Positions 57,735-64,000 of a stretch of DNA of 64,000 nucleotides are shown here, in pieces. The DNA is taken from contig QVOM02000092.1 in NCBI GenBank assembly GCA_003586115.2, forward strand, positions 708,591 to 772,590, read 5' to 3'. A program made the position numbers and the translations under genes. The DNA comes from Salvator merianae (lineage: Eukaryota > Chordata > Lepidosauria > Squamata > Teiidae). Every line of letters begins with the position of its first letter. Position 1 is the first letter of the stretch. The notes under the pieces were generated by a model. That model ran no database searches and was not told where the DNA came from. It saw only the letters and a program-made list of their open reading frames with translations.

Positions 57735-58346
57735 GGGATTTCAGTGGTGCGCACAGATAGCCCACTTCCAAGGCCATTTCCAGAGCCCAGTGAATTGGAT
57801 CCTTGTGCTGCACGGCGGTCATGGCATGGGCTAATCTGGATCAGCACTACTGTAGTGGGCAGCATCCCTAGTTTCTTTTCTTTCTTACTAGTTCATTAAA
57901 GTAGCCTTGAGACAAGGCACATTCTTGAAATATGATACATCCCCCTTCCTGCTTATTGTAGGGGCGATCTGAAAAGGGCTGTACTGAGAATCTGTGCCTT
58001 GTACGCATGTCCCCATTATGGCGGTTGCTGACCAATCTCCAGGGGATTATATATCAGATATGCATATGTTATGATGTAATCCTATAAAAAGGGGTACTTT
58101 CTTTGTTTCGGGGACTCAGTAAAAATGGTTACTTTTGCTGGGTCATTTGCAATGCAAATAAAAAGCTTTCCTGCTTGAATCTTTAAACGTTTGTAATTCC
58201 TGTGGCAAAATATAATTAAGACGGACCCTGCAACACTACCAGCGCAGATGGCACTGATCCCACCCAGGCCTTCCCACAATCCAGATCAGTGGACCAGGCT
58301 AATCCAGACCCACTTGTCTGGATCGGTGGCAAGTGTGGAAAGGGCC
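57735..58346. mobile_element. partial MITE hosting a solo LTR
   Basis: The right end is AAGTGTGGAAAGGGCC (58331-58346). Sequence left of the LTR (ctggatcagcactac) and right of it (cagcgcagatggcactgatcc) join into a segment that matches the inverse of 20552-20595, which proves continuity. The left border is not found. Shares a block with 48906-49414. Confidence 0.6.
57851..58235 (+). mobile_element. solo LTR of an endogenous retrovirus-like element, 385 bp, TSD CTAC
   Basis: TG...CA ends (TGTAGTGGGC to CCTGCAACA) are bordered by CTAC on both sides (57847-57850, 58236-58239). The interior has the standard order CCAAT (58032-58036), TATAAAAA (58083-58090) and AATAAA (58157-58162). A 4-bp duplication and this promoter layout fit a gamma-like (class I) retroviral LTR. 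No internal genes or primer-binding site remain, so it is the product of LTR-LTR recombination. The host MITE confirms both borders. Confidence 0.8.
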
Positions 58347-58605
58347 GTAGAATCAGAAGGTTTATAGTCCGTAAGCAGTGAATATCTCCTATTCTCTCTC
58401 TTTTTTAAAAAGAATCATTTTGTTGTTGTTGTCAGAGTTAAGCATTGTAAATGTTTCCAACAGGCTAAGCTCTAATTTTAGGATTTAACAATGTACCAGT
58501 CAGAAGGATTAAAACAGTTAATATAGGTAAGATAATGTAAATAATTTAAGATTGCAAGCATGATGCTATTTAATGTAATCAAAAGGTTTATGATGATTTG
58601 TGTTT
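58347..58605. other. unannotated spacer
   Basis: No features recognised. Confidence 0.4.
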
Positions 58606-58632
58606 TATATATATAGTGTGTGTGTGTGTGTG
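58606..58632. repeat. (TA)n(TG)n microsatellite
   Basis: TATATATATA followed by a GTGTGT run, 27 bp in total. Confidence 0.9.
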
Positions 58633-58980
58633 ATGGTCAAAGCCTTATAGACTTTGATGTTATGTTTACGAGTTACATTTTCAATAATTAATAATTTACA
58701 AAAAGAAAAAGAAGACTGGAGGAGAAAAACATGACATGCAAGTTTAACACAAATTAATATTTTTACGTGTGTGCACACACTCATACACACGCAAAATATA
58801 TAATGTGCGATAAAATTAAAAGATTTTAAATTATTATTTTTTTAAAAGAAACTAAACTAAATATTTTCCCTTCAAATGAATCTAATGAGGATGGAAAGAT
58901 GAAGAAGAAAATTAAAACTAGGAAAATAGCTAGGGAATGACTAGGAAGAAAAGGCTTTTGTTTGCATAAACTCTAATGCC
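58633..58980. other. unannotated AT-rich stretch
   Basis: No features recognised; small (CA)-rich patch near 58775. Confidence 0.4.
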
Positions 58981-60100
58981 ACCTGGATTATCTGGGCAGA
59001 AAAGCATAGTTTTTTAAAGGCTGTCTGATTGATCTAGTGCAAGCAGGTATAGCTGAGTCCCATGTCACTCAGGGAAAGAAGATGCAGCAATTGAAAAAAG
59101 TGCCTTCTGTATTGAATATTGTTGAACTGCAAGATTTGTGACCCCAGCCCACTGCTGTGAAAGGGTTTTTTTCCACTTGCTGCTTCACCTCGTCGTGCCT
59201 AAGCTGAAGTGTACCAGTTTGAGCTATAGAAGGAAACATTTGAAAGCCAATGAGCCTACATGTTGGGCTCCGTGGAATTGTAGAAAAGGATAAAGCAGCA
59301 ATGTGAGTGTATACTTTTCAATTGGATGTTACAGGCTCACAATTGGTGTTTCAGGGGTAACTATTTGCTCAGAGCATCTGAAAGAAGCTGGCCATTCCAG
59401 TGTTCAACAATGCTGCATCATTTTGCTGCATATGCTTAACAAGGTTAAGGGAACCTTTAAAGTCCTTTAACAACCAAGAATTAAGATGTAATGTAAGTGT
59501 AGGGAGCTCCTGAGCCCTATAACTGTCTTTGCATCATCCCTTTAGAAATAATATTTAAAATGTCTGATTATGAAAAACAATGTCCATGTTGCCATTGTCA
59601 GATCACTGGCCTGAGGCCTCTATGAGGGGAAATTATTCTGTTTTCTGACACAGTTATTTCTTACCTTTATGGGCCTATACAAAAGCGGCATGGGAAATAA
59701 ATGGCACATAATTTTGCATTTTTATAATAAGTTTGAGACTAAACACTAGGAAACCTTGTCAGCTCCAGCTAAGCTGATTCCAATTAAAGCTCCTGGCAGA
59801 GTTCCAGCTGTTTTACTACCTCAAATAGCACTGAACATAACAAGGTTTATGAAGCATTCAAAAGTCAAATACCCTATTAACATAAACATGGAGTGAAATC
59901 AACTCGGCGACCAATTTTCGGCTTTCTTTCTTTCATTCATTTACGTTGAGCTAATCTAAGATGATGTCTGTTTCCTTGCTTCAGTCTCCTTTTTTTATGC
60001 TTGCTAGAATGCAAAACAAGATTTAGTATTTGAACACTTCCACGATTTGCCCTACACACCTACCCCGAGGGTAAGTTCATTACAATGCTTCTTATTGCAT
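58981..60100. other. repeat-free block, candidate conserved non-coding sequence
   Basis: About 1.1 kb without transposon ends, long frames or microsatellites. It contains several balanced, motif-dense segments, for example ctaagctgattccaattaaagctcctggcag near 59770 and ataattttgcatttttataa near 59710. This texture is what vertebrate conserved non-coding elements look like, but I have no alignment, so this is a guess to test. Confidence 0.25.
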
Positions 60101-63100
60101 TGTCTCTGACGGAAGCAGGGGTGGGGGAGAAAATCACATCACAGTCCTATGAAAATGATGATTGCAAAATTGGATGTGGTATGTGTGTTCTTGCTGCTAT
60201 CCTGAATGGTTTAGAAAACAGCTTTGAAATCTGAAGTTTGATATTTCTGTAACTTCTGAAATATCCTTTGAAGGTACTTTTTGAGCAACTCCATTTAAAA
60301 TGTAAAGAAAACAAAGGAAGAATGATTGTTTGTTTCATTAATTTAGCCATCACCATTACAAAACATAATATGTGAATACACAAGACAGAATACAATATGT
60401 AGCATTTCATATTTTAGATTAAGCAGAGATAAGACTGAATGTTTCTATGATTTCTTAGGGAAACAAGATCTCCTCCATACACAAAAAGCCAAATTTGCCA
60501 TGTTAACCCCAAGGAGGAAAAAAATCCATAACCAATAGTAGAAGAATACATTTTTTTGAAACTACCAAAACGTCATACATTAGCAAGTAAGCTTTCAGGA
60601 TTTCCAAGTAAGTTGTTTTCAGGGTACTTTGACTAGCTCTTAAGGATGACAACAAAGCCTGTGAAAAATTATGCTTCATTCAAGCTTAAATTGGGCAGAC
60701 AATTCCAGTCAGTGGATTAAAGGATATCTAGAGTACAGCTTCCTGAAATATTGATCTCATAGTCATAAATGAAGTCTGAAAGAAAGCAAAGGTAGAATAT
60801 AAAATACATTCTCTTCTTTTCTTCTACTTTTCAAAACTAATGTTCCAGCATGCCTCATATCAGAAATATGTACGAAAATATGGTAAGATCTGCAAGGTCC
60901 TATTTGATGCCAGTCACAGAGTGACTGCATGACTGTGTACTAAAAGAGTGCCAGGCCACTTTTGATATGGGGGGGAACCACACATCACCTGCAAACAGAC
61001 ACATCCTGAAGTTGAAATCCACTCACAGGAATTTTCTGCTTGTAGAGCTGAACTTTCTGTTTGTAGAGTTGTTTCCCAAAGGGGAACAACTTTCCCACGG
61101 GCAAGGAAAACAACCTGTAGGGAACCCTGATCAGAAGGATCATGATCCAGCTGACATTTGTTACCACAAACAGGCCTGATGCAAAACCAAAAGTCAAGTT
61201 TCTGGTCAAATTTCCTGTACAAGTCCAGAGTTCCTACCTTCTTTTCAGCTACTGAAGGCAGCATTCTGTAGATTGACTCCAGCAGCCCCTAAGGGCTACT
61301 CTGAAACTGCGGGGGCATGGACTGATCTCTCCCACCCACAATCTGGTAGCATTTCACTGCAGAACCAAGGCCCACATATTCATAGATCCAACCTAACATT
61401 TCAAAAGAGAGACTTCTCTCACATCTATGTAAATACTATACGATTGAACTTGGGACCTGCCACATAGTTATTGTCTTCCTGAAGGACAAAATTGCCACCC
61501 TGAGCAAAATGTGGGAAATGGGTATACATGGAATACATTTTTTCTGTATATATCTATATATGCTATTTAATACTTACATAGTGTTTATATAATGTCCACA
61601 AGATGTTCACTCAGTGCTAACTATTTGTTGGCTTCAGCAGAGAAAGATCACAGAGAAAGTTATTTCTCTATCAGTTTTACACTGTCTACATGGGACATAC
61701 AGAGACATGCCATGATGACAGACAATAGCTCTGATGTTTTATTTATTTATCTTTGTACTTTGCACAGGTATTGCACTGACTGATAAATCTGCGCAGGAGA
61801 ATTGTTTTCAGAACAAGGAAAGGCAAAAGAGCATTGTGGATTCAGATAAAACAACAGAAATCTGGGCTGCAATCCAATAAAATCAATATACAAATTTTCT
61901 CCATATTCATTGGCTTTGTAATCACATGCATAATGAATTTAATTCAAATTGTTTTGGCATAGGCATATAGAGAAGAGTTTAATAAGCAAGGCATTTTTCT
62001 TTTTCAAAGTACACCATATATACATTCAAGTGTTTCAATCTGTATTAACCAGATGCCACCAACCTGCTGTTAAAACAGACTTTTTAAAAATTATGATGGA
62101 AAGCTGTTTTTTGCTATTCAGATGGTAAGCTATGGTTTCAATTACATACAGCATGATCCCACTGATTTAAGCTGAGCTTTCTCTCAAATAGTAAACATGT
62201 ATGCAATCATTTATTATTTCAGGGCATACATGAAAAAATGTTTGTGTTCTTAGATTTGAGTGTTTAATTATTAAGGCTTATTTTAAAGAAAGTGAACGTG
62301 AAAACTTATGGAATTTATGGCATCACAAATTGCCGATTACCTTTAGCTTGATTCAGAACTCATTTAAGTCAAATGTTTTATCTAAAACCATTGGTATAAA
62401 CAAAATGATATTCACCTATCCTCTGTACTCTAGTAAAATAAGAAACCGTATTGTTAAAACTAATAATTGAGTGTCACTTTTTATAAACTGTCCTGCAGCC
62501 CAAGATGTGCCAGGTATAATAAATTTTAAAGAGTAACTTCATTTTTAAAACAATAAAAACAATTCCTGAAAAAATACATGTAATTCAGCAAAAATGATTC
62601 AGTACCTACAATTCTGCTTACAGACTACCAACAAATGCTTGTGTAAATAGATATGCCTTGAGATGTCATCTGAACAGTTAGTTATGGTGACAGATCTGTT
62701 TCTATAAGCAAGTAGTTCCCCAAATATGAAAGGCATGTCTCCATTCATGGCATGGGAAGCACTTGGAGCAGGTTCCTTGGCAAAAGCACCCACTTACACC
62801 ATATTATTAAGCATTTGCCAGTCTCCATTTTCAGCATATGTGTGTGCCTGATGAAGAGGGAAATGAGGCAAATATCAGTAAAATGCAGTTTTGTGCCCTT
62901 TACTGTAAATACCTTGGACAGAAGTTGCACTCCTCAGCAGGTGTGTCATGCTATTGAAAGTGAAGACAGGATGTCCAATTCCACATGCACAGGCATCCAG
63001 AATGGTTAGTGGAAAAACAGCCTAAGGATGCAATCAGACAGTGCTTTTTTCAGTTGTCCCTTTAAGAAAAAGCATCACATCCCCAGATACACAAAAAATG

Positions 63101-64000
63101 CTTTAGAAACAGTTGTTTGAATATACAGCTGAGAATTTGTCTTTTTTTGCCACACTGCAGCCTATATTTGCATCCAAGTCAGGCAACACCTATCCTGACT
63201 ATGGGTGCTACTCACTGACTAGCCACTTGGTAGGAACTCCCTATCTTTTATGTAGTTTCCTGCCCAACCTGGCTTAAAGAAAAATATACCTTCAGAGTTA
63301 TGAAATACCAAATGATGAAGAAGTGACCTTTCTGAGACTTCAAGACAAGGTAAGGTGAATACAGGGGGAAAATGTCTGTGGCTACAAATTCAAATTCATC
63401 CAGCAGGCACATCTTTAAGTGCTCTGATCATACCCTAAGTCACCACTGAAAAAGTTTATTGTCCATTATCACTAGTTGACTTGTGTGAATGTAAGTCACA
63501 TTTCCAATGCAGAGTATAGGCAGATACAGCAAAGGTTTTTCCCACAGATAATTGGGTTTCATTTGGCAACTATAATTAATGCAATTGCACAGGACTCCAT
63601 GTCATGTGATCCAACTTATGTTACTGTTGCGCCACTCAAAATATTTATTGCTGAATTCTGTACCCACTACAGTTTCCAGAAGCATGGTTCTAGTGAAAGT
63701 GTTTTGAAATAATGCATACCATAAATTACTATTATTTTTAAATGCTAATATTTAAGTTTACCTGATTTAGACAACATGCATTGTACTCCCTAGACATCTT
63801 CTGACTGAATTAGATACGGATCAAGTATTTGCTTTATGAAATCATTATCATTTCACTTTCCATCGTGTCAGTAAGCTTTTTAAACAAGTCAAGTCCCATT
63901 TGTTTAAATAAAGCCCATTACTATACTTTGTTCAGCAAAGATATAGTCTATTAATACAGAGTCAATATTATGGCAGGCATGCTTAGCCATTCCTGATCTT
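60101..64000. other. unannotated stretch to window end
   Basis: 3.9 kb of AT-rich sequence. Overlapping frames near 60914-61264 sit in a slightly GC-richer block that pairs ttttctgcttgtagagct with a nearby diverged repetition (tttctgtttgtagagtt). No genes, transposon ends or RNA genes recognised. Confidence 0.4.

Noticed and set aside
1..64000. CRISPR array, operon, bacterial or organellar gene content
   Set aside because: Composition, LINE/SINE/MITE content and lack of dense coding frames rule out a prokaryotic or organellar source.

Overview
The window is repeat-rich, AT-rich vertebrate nuclear DNA. I found no intact protein-coding gene, rRNA, tRNA or CRISPR array. The repeat mix points to a squamate reptile (lizard, gecko or snake). 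It holds RTE/Bov-B pieces on both strands, two kinds of CR1-like LINE (one ending in ATTCTATG-type repeats, one in TTCTTATG), an L2 LINE, an old L1 and a Penelope-type terminal sequence. It also holds MIR-like SINEs, hAT MITEs and many small DNA transposons. That assignment is inference from repeat families, not from a gene.

Layout. 0.2-7 kb: small DNA transposons, including two pairs separated by exactly one 3-bp target site. 12.6-14.5 kb: a dead L2 LINE interrupted by a MITE. 19.2-19.95 kb: a 718-bp hAT-type element with an 8-bp target duplication, built of alternating inverted repeats. 20.5-27.9 kb: more MITEs and an LTR-like block. 28.3-30.0 kb: a dead CR1-like LINE. 31.3-31.6 kb: a short inverted Penelope-like insertion. 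33.5-34.6 kb: a 502-bp MITE and a 142-bp near-perfect palindrome. 36.9-38.3 kb: Bov-B split by a MITE. 40.4-41.2 kb: a MITE containing a second repeat, then a hAT MITE. 44.1-46.7 kb: L1 and Bov-B, both antisense. 48.0-49.4 kb: SINE, LTR-like block and a DNA element. 51.5-54.3 kb: a 2.8-kb antisense CR1 with recognisable endonuclease and reverse transcriptase. 57.85-58.24 kb: a solo LTR with a 4-bp target duplication. 59-64 kb: mostly non-repetitive.

The clearest common theme is one group of short elements with GGGCC(T/A)(T/G)TT(T/C)(T/G)CAC-like terminal inverted repeats. About twenty copies or fragments are present, and the best-preserved ones are flanked by 3-bp direct repeats (AAT, TTA, TAT, TAA, AGA, AAA). 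This fits a PIF/Harbinger-type non-autonomous family, but no transposase gene is visible. Nested insertions give a relative order: L2, Bov-B and an older LINE tail came before the MITEs, and one MITE came before the solo LTR. The window reads as intergenic or long-intron sequence shaped by transposons.
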